From Shinella zoogloeoides (GTDB lineage Bacteria; Pseudomonadota; Alphaproteobacteria; Rhizobiales; Rhizobiaceae), in NCBI RefSeq assembly GCF_003574625.1, contig NZ_QNUJ01000011.1, positions 144,008 through 208,007 on the forward strand: 64,000 nucleotides of DNA, in the 5' to 3' direction. The position numbers and the translations under genes are program-made. Within the stretch, counting starts at the first letter, position 1, and each line of letters begins with the position of its first letter. A model generated the notes under the pieces. That model made no database searches. It saw only the letters and a list, made by a program, of their open reading frames with translations, and was not told the DNA's origin. Below, one piece after another: positions 53,199 to 63,556 of the stretch.

Positions 53199-53355
53199 GC
53201 ATTTCTCCGCGAAGCCGATCCGGCGGCGGTAACGCCCGGCCAGGTCCGGATTGGCTGATCCGTTGGCATTCGCGCCCGGCCCTCCCCGGACCGATCGCCA
53301 ATGCTGAAATTCGTCGTGCCTGCCTGCGCCGTTGCGGCGAAGCGGGCGGATGGAG

Positions 53356-53384
53356 CCTAAACCGGTTGAAACGCGGATTGTCAA
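53356..53384 (-). promoter_or_regulatory. Promoter of secY-adk
   Basis: On the minus strand TTGACA (53384-53379) and TTTAGG (53361-53356) are separated by 17 bp. It lies between the rplO terminator and the secY start. Confidence 0.68.
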
Positions 53385-53471
53385 GCAATCCCGGCCTCAC
53401 CCTGGCTTTTATTCCGGATAACGATGGGGACGAGAATCCCGACGGTCGTTGTGAGGCTCACATATGGGAGC

Positions 53472-53501
53472 AAAATCGCCCGGTGTGAAGCACACCGGGC
53501 G
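53472..53501 (-). terminator. Intrinsic terminator after rplO
   Basis: Perfect 11-bp stem, CGCCCGGTGTG at 53477-53487 with 53491-53501 and a 3-nt loop; on the minus strand ATTTTGCTC follows. It ends the S10-spc part of the cluster 15 nt after rplO. Confidence 0.88.
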
Positions 53502-53515
53502 ACTATTTTGTCGAA

Positions 53516-53995
53516 TTATTCCGCGGCTTCCGCTGCTGCGGCCAGCAGCTTCACCGAGCCGCCGGCCTTTTCGATCTTCTCGACCGCAGGCTTGGAGGCG
53601 CCGGCGACCTCGAAGGCGACCTTGGCCTTCAGTTCGCCGTCGGCGAGGATGCGCACGCCGTCCTTTTCGCGGCGGATGACGCCGGCAGCCTTGAGAGCGG
53701 CTGCGTCAACGGTCGCCTTGGCATCGAGCTTGCCGGCATCGATTGCCTTCTGGACGCGGTCCAGGGAAACGATGACGAAGTCGGATGCGAAGATGTTGTT
53801 GAAGCCGCGCTTCGGCAGGCGACGGTAGATGGGCATCTGACCGCCTTCGAAGCCGTTGATGGCGACGCCCGAACGAGCCTTCTGACCCTTGACACCGCGA
53901 CCACCGGTCTTGCCCTTGCCGGAGCCGATACCGCGACCGAGGCGCTTGCGGCCCTTCGAAGAACCTTCGTTGTCCTTGATTTCGTTAAGCTTCAT
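53516..53995 (-). CDS. rplO: 50S ribosomal protein L15
   Basis: A 159-residue L15 starting [20 protein letters not shown], with the Gly/Lys-rich [20 protein letters not shown] characteristic of the family. A start at 54049 would overlap rpmD and is rejected. Last gene before a terminator; the alanine-rich tail is typical of alphaproteobacteria. Confidence 0.97.
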   Translation of the reverse strand: MKLNEIKDNEGSSKGRKRLGRGIGSGKGKTGGRGVKGQKARSGVAINGFEGGQMPIYRRLPKRGFNNIFASDFVIVSLDRVQKAIDAGKLDAKATVDAAALKAAGVIRREKDGVRILADGELKAKVAFEVAGASKPAVEKIEKAGGSVKLLAAAAEAAE

Positions 53996-54008
53996 GATCT
54001 CTACTCCC

Positions 54009-54212
54009 TCACTTCTCGTCGACGACGCGAACGAGGTGCTGGACGGCACGGATCATGCCGCGGACAGACGGGGTGTCTTCCAGCGTGCGAACCCGGTGCA
54101 TCTTGTTGAGGCCCAGGCCGACGAGCGTTGCGCGCTGTACGGCCGGACGGCGGATGGGGCTGCCGATCTGCTCGACAGTCACCGTCTTCTTGGCGGTTTC
54201 TTTCTTAGCCAT
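54009..54212 (-). CDS. rpmD: 50S ribosomal protein L30
   Basis: A 67-residue L30: [20 protein letters not shown], then [20 protein letters not shown] and a short end LVRVVDEK. The absence of L30 is common in some bacterial groups, but it is present here in the canonical rpsE-rpmD-rplO order, 13 nt from each neighbour. Confidence 0.97.
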   Translation of the reverse strand: MAKKETAKKTVTVEQIGSPIRRPAVQRATLVGLGLNKMHRVRTLEDTPSVRGMIRAVQHLVRVVDEK

Positions 54213-54225
54213 GGATCAGTGCTCC

Positions 54226-54792
54226 TTATTCTTCAGCAGCAACGCCAGCCGACTGACGACGAGCCTGCAGCGTGGCGTACTTCATGCCGCGCTGAGCTGC
54301 GATGTCCTTCGGGTGCATCTGGCTCTTGAGAGCGTCGAACGTCGCACGGATCATGTTGTACGGGTTCGAGGAACCGGTCGACTTGGCGACGACGTCATGA
54401 ACGCCGAGCGTTTCGAAGACGGCGCGCATCGGACCACCGGCGATGATACCGGTACCGGCCTTGGCCGAACGAAGCAGAACCTTGCCGGCGCCGTGGCGGC
54501 CGTGCACGTCGTGGTGCAGCGTGCGGCCCGAGCGCAGCGGGACGAAGATGAGGTCGCGCTTGGCGGCTTCGGTGGCCTTCCGGATCGCTTCCGGAACTTC
54601 ACGAGCCTTGCCATGGCCGAAGCCGACGCGGCCCTTCTGGTCGCCGACGACGACGAGAGCTGCAAAACCGAAACGACGGCCGCCCTTGACGACCTTCGCG
54701 ACGCGGTTGATCGCGACGAGCTTATCGACAAACTCGCTGTCGCGCTCTTCGCGGTTCTGGCGGTCATCGCGACCGCGCTTTTCCTGTGCCAT
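54226..54792 (-). CDS. rpsE: 30S ribosomal protein S5
   Basis: A 188-residue S5 with [20 protein letters not shown] and [20 protein letters not shown] in its two domains, and a basic N-terminal tail ([20 protein letters not shown]). It shapes decoding accuracy on the small subunit. The 123-nt gap to rplR upstream has no clear structure. Confidence 0.98.
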   Translation of the reverse strand: MAQEKRGRDDRQNREERDSEFVDKLVAINRVAKVVKGGRRFGFAALVVVGDQKGRVGFGHGKAREVPEAIRKATEAAKRDLIFVPLRSGRTLHHDVHGRHGAGKVLLRSAKAGTGIIAGGPMRAVFETLGVHDVVAKSTGSSNPYNMIRATFDALKSQMHPKDIAAQRGMKYATLQARRQSAGVAAEE

Positions 54793-54915
54793 TGTCCTTT
54801 TCCTTTTTCTTTTCCGGGTGCAATCGGCAGATTGACGAAAGTCGCCTCCATTTCAGGAATGGAAGCGACCAATACCCTGAGCTGGTCGGCGGGCGCCGGA
54901 GCGCCCGACCGAGGA

Positions 54916-55278
54916 TCAGAAGTTCAGACCACCTTCACGGGCTGCGTCGGCAAGAGCCTTGACGCGGCCGTGATAGAGGAAGGCGCCACGGTCGAAGACG
55001 ACGTCCTTGACGCCGGCCTTGACTGCGCGCTCGGCAATGAGCTTGCCGACGGCAGCGGCTGCTGCCGTGTCGGCGCCCGTCTTCAGCGACGAGCGCAGAT
55101 CGGTGTCGAGCGTCGAAGCAGCGGCAAGGGTCTTGCCGGCCACGTCGTCGATGACCTGTACGTAGATGTTCTTCGACGAGCGATGAACCGACAGGCGCGG
55201 ACGGCCGTTGGCGACCGCCTTGATGGAACGGCGCACGCGGTTGGCGCGGCGCACGAGAGCTTCTTTAGTGCTAGCCAT
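54916..55278 (-). CDS. rplR: 50S ribosomal protein L18
   Basis: A 120-residue L18 starting [20 protein letters not shown], with [18 protein letters not shown] and the ending [19 protein letters not shown]. It binds 5S rRNA. Gap of 12 nt to rplF. Confidence 0.98.
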   Translation of the reverse strand: MASTKEALVRRANRVRRSIKAVANGRPRLSVHRSSKNIYVQVIDDVAGKTLAAASTLDTDLRSSLKTGADTAAAAAVGKLIAERAVKAGVKDVVFDRGAFLYHGRVKALADAAREGGLNF

Positions 55279-55290
55279 TTCGCGTGATCC

Positions 55291-55824
55291 TTACTTCTTC
55301 TTGCCTTCCTTGCGGACGATGCGTTCTTCCGCATACTTGACGCCCTTGCCCTTGTAGGGCTCGGGGCCACGGTATTCGCGGATTTCCGCAGCGACCTGGC
55401 CGACCTGCTGCTTGCTGATGCCGGTGACGATGATTTCGGTCGGCTTCGGAACAGCGATCGTGATGCCTTCCGGCGTCTGGTAGACGACGTCGTGGCTGAA
55501 ACCGAGGGCCAGCTGCAGGTTCTTGCCCTGCATGGACGCGCGGTAGCCGACGCCGTTGATTTCGAGCTTGCGCTCGTAACCGTCCTTCACGCCCTTGAAG
55601 ATGCCTTCGATCATCGTGCGGGACATGCCCCACTTCGAACGCGCATCCTTGGACTGGTTGACCGGCTGAACGACAACGGCGTTGTCTTCGAGCTTGACCG
55701 AAACTTCGTCATTGGCGACGAAGAACAGTTCGCCCTTCGGGCCCTTGGCGGTAACCTTCTGACCGTCGACGGTCGCGGTGACACCAGCGGGAACCGGAAC
55801 GGGCTTCTTACCGATACGAGACAT
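55291..55824 (-). CDS. rplF: 50S ribosomal protein L6
   Basis: A 177-residue L6 starting [20 protein letters not shown], with the C-terminal signature [20 protein letters not shown]. Two related beta domains; binds near the factor site. It follows rpsH by 42 nt. Confidence 0.98.
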   Translation of the reverse strand: MSRIGKKPVPVPAGVTATVDGQKVTAKGPKGELFFVANDEVSVKLEDNAVVVQPVNQSKDARSKWGMSRTMIEGIFKGVKDGYERKLEINGVGYRASMQGKNLQLALGFSHDVVYQTPEGITIAVPKPTEIIVTGISKQQVGQVAAEIREYRGPEPYKGKGVKYAEERIVRKEGKKK

Positions 55825-55866
55825 TGTTTTATCCTGTCTGTTCGTTATGGAGATCCCTGCCCTGTC

Positions 55867-56265
55867 TTAGAAGACAGAGCAAAGAATCTCGCCACCAACG
55901 TTCTGTTCGCGTGCCTGGTGATCGGCCATCACGCCCTTCGGGGTCGAAAGGATGGTGATGCCGAGGCCGTTCGCGACCTGCGGAATGGACTTTACCGAGA
56001 CATAGACCCGGCGGCCCGGCTTGGAGACGCGGTCGATCTTGCGGATCACCGATGCGCCTTCGTAGTACTTGAGTTCGATGTTCAGCTCGGCCTTGCCGTT
56101 GCCGAATTCGACTTCGGAGTATCCGCGGATGTAGCCTTCAGCCTGAAGAACATCCAGAACGCGAGCGCGCAGCTTGGAAGCCGGCGTGGAAACGCTCGAC
56201 TTGCGGCGTGCGGCGCCGTTGCGGATACGGGTGAGCATATCACCCAGGGGATCAGTCATTGCCAT
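55867..56265 (-). CDS. rpsH: 30S ribosomal protein S8
   Basis: A 132-residue S8: [20 protein letters not shown] (preceded by MA), and the closing [20 protein letters not shown] with GEILCSVF. In E. coli S8 represses the spc operon by binding its mRNA near rplE; the equivalent site was not searched in detail here. Gap of 12 nt to rpsN. Confidence 0.98.
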   Translation of the reverse strand: MAMTDPLGDMLTRIRNGAARRKSSVSTPASKLRARVLDVLQAEGYIRGYSEVEFGNGKAELNIELKYYEGASVIRKIDRVSKPGRRVYVSVKSIPQVANGLGITILSTPKGVMADHQAREQNVGGEILCSVF

Positions 56266-56277
56266 GTACCCGTCTCC

Positions 56278-56583
56278 TTACCAGCTCGACTTGACGATGC
56301 CCGGCACCTTGCCGAGATTGCCCAGTTCGCGAAGCGCAATACGCGACATCTTGAGTTTGCGATAGAAAGCGCGCGGACGGCCCGTGACTTCGCAACGGTT
56401 GCGAATGCGGGTCTTGGAGCCATTGCGCGGCATTTCGGCAAGCTTCAGGGTTGCCTTGAAGCGCTCTTCGATCGGAAGAGACTGGTTCATGATGACCGCC
56501 TTGAGAGCGGCGCGCTTGGAAGCCTGGCTGGCGACAAGCTTGCGGCGACGGTTATTCTTTTCTACTGCGCTGGTTTTAGCCAT
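56278..56583 (-). CDS. rpsN: 30S ribosomal protein S14
   Basis: A 101-residue S14 of the zinc-free long type: [20 protein letters not shown], and [20 protein letters not shown] near the C-terminus, without the CxxC pairs of the short zinc form. Gap of 34 nt from rplE. Confidence 0.98.
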   Translation of the reverse strand: MAKTSAVEKNNRRRKLVASQASKRAALKAVIMNQSLPIEERFKATLKLAEMPRNGSKTRIRNRCEVTGRPRAFYRKLKMSRIALRELGNLGKVPGIVKSSW

Positions 56584-56617
56584 AACAGTTATCCTTCTTT
56601 ACGCTTGTCGTTACGGG

Positions 56618-57175
56618 TCAGGCGCGGAACGGGAAGTTGAACTCTTTCAGAAGAGCCCGTGCTTCGTCGTCCGTCTTTGCCGTCGTGCAAACGATGATGT
56701 CCATGCCCCACATCTGATCAACCTTGTCGTAGTTGATCTCAGGGAACACAATGTGCTCCTTGACGCCCATGGCGAAGTTGCCACGGCCATCGAAGGACTT
56801 CGGGTTCAGACCACGGAAGTCGCGTACGCGGGGCAGCGCGATGTTCACGAGGCGATCCAGAAATTCGTACATGCGGGCGCCGCGCAGGGTGACCTTCGCG
56901 CCGATCGGCATGCCTTCACGGACCTTGAAGCCCGCGATGGAGTTGCGGGCGCGCGTGATGACCGGCTTCTGGCCGGAGATCGCTGCGAGGTCGGCAGCTG
57001 CAACGGTGGGCTTCTTGGAGTCCGCCGTGGCTTCGCCTACGCCCATGTTGATGACGATCTTGTCGAGACGCGGAATCTGCATCTCGTTGGCGAAGGAGAA
57101 CTGCTCCTGAAGCGCCTTGCGGATACGCTCGACGTATTCCTTCTTGAGGCGCGGCTCATACTTGGTGTCAGCCAT
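56618..57175 (-). CDS. rplE: 50S ribosomal protein L5
   Basis: A 185-residue L5 starting [20 protein letters not shown], with [20 protein letters not shown] and the close FGMDI-type [20 protein letters not shown]. It binds 5S rRNA. Its start overlaps the rplX stop by 8 nt, so translation is coupled. Confidence 0.98.
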   Translation of the reverse strand: MADTKYEPRLKKEYVERIRKALQEQFSFANEMQIPRLDKIVINMGVGEATADSKKPTVAAADLAAISGQKPVITRARNSIAGFKVREGMPIGAKVTLRGARMYEFLDRLVNIALPRVRDFRGLNPKSFDGRGNFAMGVKEHIVFPEINYDKVDQMWGMDIIVCTTAKTDDEARALLKEFNFPFRA

Positions 57176-57479
57176 CGATCGACACTCCCGAACGCTTTGC
57201 TACACGAACCTTCTTGTCGCCCTCGACCTTGAAACCGACGCGGGTCGGCTTGCCGTCCTTGGGGTCGGCGATCGCGATGTTCGACAGATGGATCGAAGCT
57301 TCCTTGGTGATGATGCCGGCTTCCTGGGTCTGGGTCTGGCGCTGGTGACGCTTCACCAGGTTGATACCCTTGACGACCGCACGGTCTTCCTTCGGCATGA
57401 CCTGAACGACTTCACCGGTACGGCCCTTGTCCTTGCCGGTGAGTACGACGACCTTGTCGCCTTTACGAATCTTTTGCAT
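57168..57479 (-). CDS. rplX: 50S ribosomal protein L24
   Basis: A 103-residue L24 with the KOW signature [23 protein letters not shown] 57479 is chosen over ATG 57485 because AGGAG then lies 8 nt rather than 2 nt upstream. It initiates large-subunit assembly. Its end overlaps rplE. Confidence 0.97.
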   Translation of the reverse strand: MQKIRKGDKVVVLTGKDKGRTGEVVQVMPKEDRAVVKGINLVKRHQRQTQTQEAGIITKEASIHLSNIAIADPKDGKPTRVGFKVEGDKKVRVAKRSGVSIDG

Positions 57480-57491
57480 AGCCATCGCTCC

Positions 57492-57860
57492 TTAGAGTAC
57501 TTCGGGAGCCAGCGAGATGATCTTCATGTGGTTCTTGGCGCGAAGTTCGCGCGGAACCGGTCCGAAGATACGGGTGCCGATCGGCTCTTTCTTGTTGTCG
57601 ATCAGGACAGCGGCGTTGCTGTCGAAACGGATGACGCTGCCGTCGGCGCGACGGATGTCCTTGGCGGTGCGTACGACGACCGCCTTCATCACGTCACCCT
57701 TCTTCACGCGGCCGCGCGGGATGGCTTCCTTGATCGAGACGACGATAATGTCGCCGACCGAAGCGTACTTGCGCTTGGAGCCGCCCAGCACCTTGATGCA
57801 CATGACACGACGTGCGCCGGAATTATCCGCGACGTCGAGGTTAGTCTGCATCTGAATCAT
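57492..57860 (-). CDS. rplN: 50S ribosomal protein L14
   Basis: A 122-residue L14: [20 protein letters not shown] and [20 protein letters not shown], then [20 protein letters not shown]. Length is exactly that of the family. A 234-nt gap with hairpins separates it from rpsQ upstream. Confidence 0.99.
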   Translation of the reverse strand: MIQMQTNLDVADNSGARRVMCIKVLGGSKRKYASVGDIIVVSIKEAIPRGRVKKGDVMKAVVVRTAKDIRRADGSVIRFDSNAAVLIDNKKEPIGTRIFGPVPRELRAKNHMKIISLAPEVL

Positions 57861-57999
57861 GTCAGGTCGCCTTCTTGTTTTACCGGACCGGTTGGGTGTT
57901 AGCCCCCTGTTCCAGCTTATGGAAATTCATGTTTTCGCGCGGGATGGTGTGTTGCCAGGGTGGTTTCCCTTCGGCGAACCGACGGACCTTCCGTGCGCT

Positions 58000-58081
58000 C
58001 AAAGCAAAAGAACGCTCGCGATTCCGAGCGTCCTTGCGCTGCTTCATACAGATTTCCGCGCCAGACGCAAGGGCCTGGCGC
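58000..58081 (-). terminator. Two hairpins in the rpsQ-rplN gap, the second terminator-like
   Basis: First hairpin: GCGCCAG at 58058-58064 with 58075-58081, just after the rpsQ stop. Second: ACGCTCG at 58012-58018 with 58025-58031, followed on the minus strand by TTCTTTTGCTTT. This may attenuate transcription between the S10-type and spc-type halves. Confidence 0.55.
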
Positions 58082-58094
58082 AAAATCCGATGAT

Positions 58095-58331
58095 TTAAGC
58101 CTGGGCCGATACGACGGTCCAGCGCTTGTCCTTGGAGATCGGTGCACATTCCTGGATGGAAACGACATCGCCGACCTTGTACTGGTTGGTCTCGTCATGC
58201 GCCTTGTACTTCTTCGACCGGCGAACGGTCTTCTGAAGCAGCGGGTGGGCAAAACGGCGCTCGACGCGGACGACAACGGTCTTGTCGTTCTTGTCGCTGA
58301 CTACGGTGCCCTGCAGAATGCGTTTCGGCAT
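58095..58331 (-). CDS. rpsQ: 30S ribosomal protein S17
   Basis: A 78-residue S17 starting [20 protein letters not shown], with [20 protein letters not shown] and the ending [14 protein letters not shown]. The upstream in-frame extension to 58436 overlaps rpmC and is rejected. Gap of 13 nt to rpmC. Confidence 0.98.
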   Translation of the reverse strand: MPKRILQGTVVSDKNDKTVVVRVERRFAHPLLQKTVRRSKKYKAHDETNQYKVGDVVSIQECAPISKDKRWTVVSAQA

Positions 58332-58344
58332 ATTTTTCTGGTCC

Positions 58345-58545
58345 TTAGGCCTTGGCTTCTGCCGCCTTCTGGCGGGCAATGGTCTTGACGCGCGCGATGT
58401 CCTTACGGACTTCGTTGATACGCGAGGTCTTTTCAAGCTGGCCGGTGGCCTTCTGGAAGCGCAGGTTGAACTGCTCTTTCTTCAGCTTGGCAAGCTCGTC
58501 GTTGAGCTGGTCGGCGCTGAGCGCCCGGACGTCTGCGGCTTTCAT
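58345..58545 (-). CDS. rpmC: 50S ribosomal protein L29
   Basis: A 66-residue L29: [20 protein letters not shown] and [20 protein letters not shown], two helices as usual. It lies near the tunnel exit where SRP and trigger factor dock. Gap of 12 nt to rplP. Confidence 0.98.
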   Translation of the reverse strand: MKAADVRALSADQLNDELAKLKKEQFNLRFQKATGQLEKTSRINEVRKDIARVKTIARQKAAEAKA

Positions 58546-58557
58546 CGCTCTCGCTCC

Positions 58558-58971
58558 TTACTCTGCAATGCGCTGTACGAAGCGCGTCTTGACCGAGAGC
58601 TTGGCCGAGCCGAGGCGAAGCGCTTCACGCGCGATTTCCTCGGAAACGCCGTCGATCTCGAACATCATACGGCCGGGCTTGACCTTGGCTGCCCAGTATT
58701 CGACCGAACCCTTACCCTTACCCATGCGGACTTCCGTGGGCTTTGCGGTAACCGGGGTGTCGGGGAACACGCGGATCCACACACGGCCGGCACGCTTCAT
58801 GTAACGGGTGATCGCGCGGCGGGCCGCTTCGATCTCGCGAGCGTTCACGCGGTTCGGTTCCTGAGCCTTCAAGCCGAACTCGCCGAAAGCGAGCTCGGAG
58901 CCGCCCTTGGCGACACCCTTGATGCGGCCCTTGAACTGCTTGCGGTACTTGGTACGCTTTGGCTGCAACAT
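58558..58971 (-). CDS. rplP: 50S ribosomal protein L16
   Basis: A 137-residue L16: [20 protein letters not shown] and the conserved [20 protein letters not shown]. It helps organise the A site. The gap to rpsC upstream is 38 nt. Confidence 0.99.
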   Translation of the reverse strand: MLQPKRTKYRKQFKGRIKGVAKGGSELAFGEFGLKAQEPNRVNAREIEAARRAITRYMKRAGRVWIRVFPDTPVTAKPTEVRMGKGKGSVEYWAAKVKPGRMMFEIDGVSEEIAREALRLGSAKLSVKTRFVQRIAE

Positions 58972-59009
58972 TTTTTTACTTCTCCGATATTGGCTGCCAA
59001 ACGCGACTG

Positions 59010-59741
59010 TTACGCGTTTTCACGACGACGGTCGCCGCGGTCGCCGCGTTCACGGCTTGCGGGACCCTGGCTGTCACTTTCGCTGGCGCGACGCTCAGAG
59101 GCCATCGGATCGTGCTCAAGGATTTCGCCCTTGAAGATCCAGACCTTGATGCCGCAGATGCCGAATGCGGTTTCGGCTTCAGCCGTACCGTAGTCGATGT
59201 CTGCACGCAGCGTGTGAAGCGGAACGCGACCTTCGCGGTACCATTCCGTACGGGCGATTTCCGCACCGCCGAGACGGCCGGCGCAGGTGATCTTGATGCC
59301 TTCGGCGCCAAGACGCATGGCCGACTGAACGGCGCGCTTCATCGCACGGCGGAAGGCCACGCGGCGCTCGAGCTGCTGGGCGATCGACTGAGCGACCAGC
59401 GTTGCGTCGACTTCCGGCTTGCGCACTTCAACGATGTTGAGGTGCGTTTCGGAATTCGTCATCTCGGAAAGCTTCTTGCGGAGCTTCTCGATGTCCGCGC
59501 CCTTCTTGCCAATGATCAGACCCGGACGAGCCGAGTGGATCGTGACGCGGCACTTCTTGTGCGGGCGCTCGATGACGACCTTGGCGATACCGGCCTGCTT
59601 CAGCTCGTCCTGTACGAACTTGCGGATCTTCAGGTCTTCGTGGAGCAGCTGGCCGTATTCGGCGTTGTCGGCGAACCAACGGCTGTCCCAGGTACGGTTG
59701 ATGCCGAGGCGGAAACCGATCGGATTAATCTTCTGGCCCAT
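59010..59741 (-). CDS. rpsC: 30S ribosomal protein S3
   Basis: A 243-residue S3: [20 protein letters not shown], then the KH domain [20 protein letters not shown]. The last ~25 residues ([20 protein letters not shown] and on) are a charged variable tail. The start overlaps the rplV stop by one base (TAATG). Confidence 0.99.
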   Translation of the reverse strand: MGQKINPIGFRLGINRTWDSRWFADNAEYGQLLHEDLKIRKFVQDELKQAGIAKVVIERPHKKCRVTIHSARPGLIIGKKGADIEKLRKKLSEMTNSETHLNIVEVRKPEVDATLVAQSIAQQLERRVAFRRAMKRAVQSAMRLGAEGIKITCAGRLGGAEIARTEWYREGRVPLHTLRADIDYGTAEAETAFGICGIKVWIFKGEILEHDPMASERRASESDSQGPASRERGDRGDRRRENA

Positions 59742-60130
59742 TATGCGGCCTCCCCTTTGGCTTCGACTTCACGGACGACGATCGTCAGATGCGAGAAAGG
59801 CTTCTCGATCCGCGATGCACGGCCGCGGCCACGAGCGGCAAAGCGCTTCATGACAATCGACTTGCCGACATAGGCCTCAGCGACGATCAGCGAGTCGACG
59901 TCGAGGTCGTGGTTGTTTTCTGCGTTGGCGATCGCGGACTCGAGAGTCTTCTTGACCGTCTCGGCGCTACGCTTGCGCGAGAACTCGAGCTCGGCGAGAG
60001 CGCGGTCCACCTTCTTGCCGCGGATGAGCGCAGCAAGCAGGTTGAGCTTCTGGGGGCTGACGCGGATCGTGCGCGCGATAGCCTGCGCCTCGTTATCCTT
60101 CAGCCGACGTTCGGCTTTAGCCTTACCCAT
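59741..60130 (-). CDS. rplV: 50S ribosomal protein L22
   Basis: A 129-residue L22: [20 protein letters not shown] in the core, [20 protein letters not shown] and the long beta-hairpin [19 protein letters not shown] that reaches into the exit tunnel. Overlaps rpsC by one base; 2 nt after rpsS. Confidence 0.98.
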   Translation of the reverse strand: MGKAKAERRLKDNEAQAIARTIRVSPQKLNLLAALIRGKKVDRALAELEFSRKRSAETVKKTLESAIANAENNHDLDVDSLIVAEAYVGKSIVMKRFAARGRGRASRIEKPFSHLTIVVREVEAKGEAA

Positions 60131-60132
60131 CG

Positions 60133-60411
60133 TTACTTCCTCTTCGCCTTCTTGTCCGCGCCGTGACCGTAGTAGGTCCGCGTCGGAGCGAATTCACCAA
60201 ACTTGTGGCCGACCATGTCTTCGTTGACGGCCACCGGGATGTGCTTGCTGCCGTTGTAGACACCGAAGGTGAGACCTACGAACTGCGGCAGGATCGTGGA
60301 GCGACGGCTCCAGATCTTGATTACTTCGCTGCGACCGCCTTCACGAACCTTCTCAGCCTTCTTGAGAAGATAGCCGTCAACAAACGGGCCTTTCCATACT
60401 GAACGAGCCAT
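60133..60411 (-). CDS. rpsS: 30S ribosomal protein S19
   Basis: A 92-residue S19: [40 protein letters not shown] and [20 protein letters not shown]. It contacts the A-site tRNA side with S13. Gap of 15 nt to rplB. Confidence 0.99.
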   Translation of the reverse strand: MARSVWKGPFVDGYLLKKAEKVREGGRSEVIKIWSRRSTILPQFVGLTFGVYNGSKHIPVAVNEDMVGHKFGEFAPTRTYYGHGADKKAKRK

Positions 60412-60426
60412 TCCTGACTACCTCTC

Positions 60427-61263
60427 TTACTTCTTCTTCAAGTGGCGCGAGCGCATGATGAACTTGTCCGTGGACTTGTTCGAACGGGTACGCTTGCCCT
60501 TGGTCGGCTTGCCCCACGGGGATACCGGATGACGGCCACCGGAGGTGCGGCCTTCACCACCGCCGTGCGGGTGGTCGACCGGGTTCATGACGACACCGCG
60601 GTTATGCGGGGTCTTGCCGCGCCAGCGGGTGCGACCGGCCTTGCCGTCGTTGATGTTGCCGTGGTCCGGGTTGGATACGGCGCCGATCGTTGCGAGGCAG
60701 GACGCATGAACCAGGCGCTGTTCGCCCGAGTTCAGGCGAAGGATCGCCATGCCCTGGTCGCGGCCGACGAGCTGGACGAACGTGCCGGCGGAGCGGGCGA
60801 TCTGGCCGCCCTTGCCCGGCTTCATTTCGACGTTGTGAACGATCGAACCAACCGGGATGTACTGCAGCGGCATGGTGTTGCCGGGCTTGACGTCAACGGC
60901 CTTGTCGGACGCGATGACCTTGTCGCCGGCTGCCAGGCGCTGCGGGGCCAGGATGTAGGCCTGCTCGCCGTCGGGATAGCTCACCAGAGCGATGAACGCC
61001 GTACGGTTCGGGTCGTACTCCAGACGCTCGACCGTGCCCTCGACGTCGAACTTGCGACGCTTGAAGTCGATGAGACGGTAGGTGCGCTTGTGACCGCCGC
61101 CGATGAAGCGGGCGGTGATGCGGCCGAGGTTGTTACGGCCACCGCTCTTGGAGAGACCTTCGGTCAGAGCCTTGACGGGCTTGCCCTTGTAAAGGCCCGA
61201 CCGGTCGACGATGACCAGCTGACGCTGGCTCGGAGTGGTCGGATTGAAGTGTTTCAATGCCAT
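60427..61263 (-). CDS. rplB: 50S ribosomal protein L2
   Basis: A 278-residue L2, with [20 protein letters not shown] and the conserved C-terminal [20 protein letters not shown], including the histidine near the peptidyl-transferase centre. It ends in a basic tail ([19 protein letters not shown]). Confidence 0.99.
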   Translation of the reverse strand: MALKHFNPTTPSQRQLVIVDRSGLYKGKPVKALTEGLSKSGGRNNLGRITARFIGGGHKRTYRLIDFKRRKFDVEGTVERLEYDPNRTAFIALVSYPDGEQAYILAPQRLAAGDKVIASDKAVDVKPGNTMPLQYIPVGSIVHNVEMKPGKGGQIARSAGTFVQLVGRDQGMAILRLNSGEQRLVHASCLATIGAVSNPDHGNINDGKAGRTRWRGKTPHNRGVVMNPVDHPHGGGEGRTSGGRHPVSPWGKPTKGKRTRSNKSTDKFIMRSRHLKKK

Positions 61264-61294
61264 TTTCTTGTTTCCCTTTTAGCCGACTGCCCGA

Positions 61295-61588
61295 TTAGAG
61301 CCCGGTGGAGACGTCGATGGACTGACCGTCAGCGAGCGTGACGATAGCCTTCTTGACATCTCCCTGCCGGCCGGCGAAGCCGCGGAAACGCTTTACCTTG
61401 CCCTTGCGGACGAGCGTGTTCACAGCCGTGACCTTGACGCCGAAGAGTGCTTCGACCGCAGCCTTGATTTCAGGCTTGGAGGCACGCTTGGCAACGTTGA
61501 AGACGATCTGGTTGTTTTCGGATACCAGCGTCGACTTTTCGGTGATCGAAGGAGATACGATCACATCGTAGTGGCGAAGATCCGTCAT
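61295..61588 (-). CDS. rplW: 50S ribosomal protein L23
   Basis: A 97-residue L23: [20 protein letters not shown] and [20 protein letters not shown]. It sits at the tunnel exit and binds trigger factor and SRP. Start overlaps the rplD stop by 4 nt (ATGA). Confidence 0.98.
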   Translation of the reverse strand: MTDLRHYDVIVSPSITEKSTLVSENNQIVFNVAKRASKPEIKAAVEALFGVKVTAVNTLVRKGKVKRFRGFAGRQGDVKKAIVTLADGQSIDVSTGL

Positions 61589-62205
61589 TTGAACCGCTCC
61601 TCGAGGGCTTCTACAGCAGCCTTGGAGAGCACGAGCTTGCCGCGGCGCAGAATGTCGTAAACATTGATACCCTGGATCGGCAGGACATCCACGTTCGGGA
61701 TGTTGCGCGCTGCGAGCTTGAAGTTGCCGTCAAGTTCAGCGCCGCCGATGAAGAGGGCATTGGTGAGGCCGAGCGAAGCGAATGCGCCGGCCAGAGCCTT
61801 CGTCTTTGCTTCTGCAGCAACGAGATCATCGATGATGATGACGTCGTCAGCCTTGATCTTGGCCGAGAGGGCGTGACGCAGGCCGAGCGCGCGAACCTGC
61901 TTGGGCAGGTCATGGGCGTGGCTGCGGGATACCGGGCCGTGAGCCTTGGCACCGCCGCGGAACTGCGGAGCGCGAGCCGAATGGTGACGAGCGCGGCCCG
62001 TACCCTTCTGCTTGTACATCTTGGAGCCGGTGCGAGCGACTTCGCCGCGGGTCAGCGACTGGTGCGTGCCCTGCTGCTTCTTGGCGAGCTGCCAGCGGAT
62101 GACGCGGGCAATGATGTCTTCGCGCGGCTCGAGGCCGAAGATCGCGTCGGAGAGGGAGACCTTGCCGGCGTCCTTCCCGTCGAGGGTCGTGACTTTGAGA
62201 TCCAT
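61585..62205 (-). CDS. rplD: 50S ribosomal protein L4
   Basis: A 206-residue L4: [20 protein letters not shown] and [20 protein letters not shown] form the tunnel loop. In E. coli L4 represses its own operon by attenuation at the S10 leader; I do not see that leader structure clearly here. Overlaps rplW by 4 nt. Confidence 0.99.
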   Translation of the reverse strand: MDLKVTTLDGKDAGKVSLSDAIFGLEPREDIIARVIRWQLAKKQQGTHQSLTRGEVARTGSKMYKQKGTGRARHHSARAPQFRGGAKAHGPVSRSHAHDLPKQVRALGLRHALSAKIKADDVIIIDDLVAAEAKTKALAGAFASLGLTNALFIGGAELDGNFKLAARNIPNVDVLPIQGINVYDILRRGKLVLSKAAVEALEERFK

Positions 62206-62217
62206 GATCAGGCTCCC

Positions 62218-62901
62218 TTACTTGGCTGCGGCGCGCACGGCGGCCGGACGCGGAGCGTCTGCCGGGGTGCCGGACTTGACGGCGTCACGAACGACGATCC
62301 AGGCGCCCTTGGAGCCCGGGACTGCGCCCTTGACGAGGATGAGACCGCGCTCTTCGTCGGTGGAGACGACTTCGAGGTTCTGGGTGGTGACGCGCGTCTG
62401 GCCCATGTGACCAGCCATGCGCTTGCCCTTCCAGACCTTGCCCGGGTCCTGGTTGTTACCCGTCGAACCGTGCGAACGGTGCGAAACGGAAACGCCGTGC
62501 GTTGCACGAAGACCACCGAAGTTGTGGCGCTTCATGGCACCGGCGAAACCCTTACCGATCGTGGTGCCGGTAACGTCGACGAGCTGGCCGGCGACGAAAT
62601 GGCTGGCGGTGAGTTCCGCGCCGATCTCGATGAGGTTGTCTTCCGAAACGCGGAACTCGACGAGCTTGGCCTTCGGCTCGACGCTTGCAGCGGCGAACTG
62701 GCCGCGCAGCGCCTTTGCCGTGTTCTTCACCTTGGAAGAGCCGGCGCCGAGCTGAACAGCCGTGTAGCCGTTCTTGTCCTGCGTACGCTGGGCAACGACC
62801 TGGACGTTGTCCAGTCGCAATACTGTTACCGGGATGTGCTCACCTGCGTCATTATAGACGCGAGTCATCCCTACTTTCTGTGCAATCACACCTGAACGCA
62901 T
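62218..62901 (-). CDS. rplC: 50S ribosomal protein L3
   Basis: A 227-residue L3: [20 protein letters not shown], then [20 protein letters not shown] and [20 protein letters not shown]. The GNNQ loop carries the glutamine that PrmB methylates in many bacteria. Gap of 12 nt to rplD and 158 nt from rpsJ. Confidence 0.99.
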   Translation of the reverse strand: MRSGVIAQKVGMTRVYNDAGEHIPVTVLRLDNVQVVAQRTQDKNGYTAVQLGAGSSKVKNTAKALRGQFAAASVEPKAKLVEFRVSEDNLIEIGAELTASHFVAGQLVDVTGTTIGKGFAGAMKRHNFGGLRATHGVSVSHRSHGSTGNNQDPGKVWKGKRMAGHMGQTRVTTQNLEVVSTDEERGLILVKGAVPGSKGAWIVVRDAVKSGTPADAPRPAAVRAAAK

Positions 62902-63059
62902 GGTTCAATCCTCTTAGAAGTCCTGGCGGGATCGTGACGTCCCGTCATGCCTCTTGGTTTAAGGATTCCACTCGGGCTCGAAGGCCGTCGGGTTTCCCGT
63001 TTTTAGAAGACGTCGGCTTTCGCCACGTACCTTCCTTGTTATTCGGCTTGCGCCAGGAC

Positions 63060-63368
63060 TTAGAGCTTGATCTCTACGTCCACACCGGCCGCAAGATCGA
63101 GCTTCATAAGAGCATCGACCGTCTGCGGCGTCGGATCTACGATGTCGAGCAGGCGCTTGTGGGTGCGCATCTCGAACTGTTCACGGCTCTTCTTGTCAAC
63201 GTGGGGCGAACGGTTGACCGTGAACTTTTCAATACGGGTCGGGAGAGGAACGGGGCCGCGGACGCTTGCGCCGGTACGCTTTGCCGTCGACACGATTTCA
63301 CGCGTGGAGGCATCAAGGATCCGGTGGTCAAACGCCTTGAGGCGGATGCGGATGTTCTGGCCGTTCAT
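63060..63368 (-). CDS. rpsJ: 30S ribosomal protein S10
   Basis: A 102-residue S10 starting [20 protein letters not shown], with [20 protein letters not shown] and [20 protein letters not shown]. First gene of the S10 operon. The in-frame extension to 63455 is rejected because the native start has AAGGAAAAG before it. TTGTGT-N17-TATGGG within the tuf-rpsJ gap could be its promoter. Confidence 0.98.
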
Positions 63369-63499
63369 ACGACTTTTCCTTAGTTCGTTATCCGCGCGAT
63401 TCTCTTGGGGAATGCGCTTTTTTGATTCTGGCGCTTCCCATAAAGGAAGGCGCACGAAAACACAATGCCGAAAGGCCAGTCCGCTAAATTATCAAAGAC

Positions 63500-63529
63500 C
63501 GGAGGGGCAGGATGCGATCCTGCCCTTCC
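63500..63529 (-). terminator. Hairpin after tuf
   Basis: A 13-bp stem (one G-T pair), 63501-63513 with 63517-63529, with a 3-nt loop, 27 nt past the tuf stop. Only a short TCTTT follows on the minus strand, so termination may be partial. Confidence 0.6.
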
Positions 63530-63556
63530 TATTTCAGCGGCCTGAAGCCTTAAGAC

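Larger units (their letters stand above)
53199..53515. other. 317-nt gap between rplO and secY
   Basis: It contains the rplO terminator (53472-53501), a sigma-70 promoter for secY (53356-53384) and a leader of about 150 nt rich in G and C. No gene is present. Confidence 0.7.

Noticed and set aside
51927..53258. A 443-codon open frame on the plus strand opposite secY
   Set aside because: Charged, low-complexity translation without domains; secY on the other strand is certain.
57880..58149. 89-codon minus-strand frame in the rpsQ-rplN gap
   Set aside because: It overlaps the end of rpsQ out of frame and runs through two hairpins; no SD supports it.
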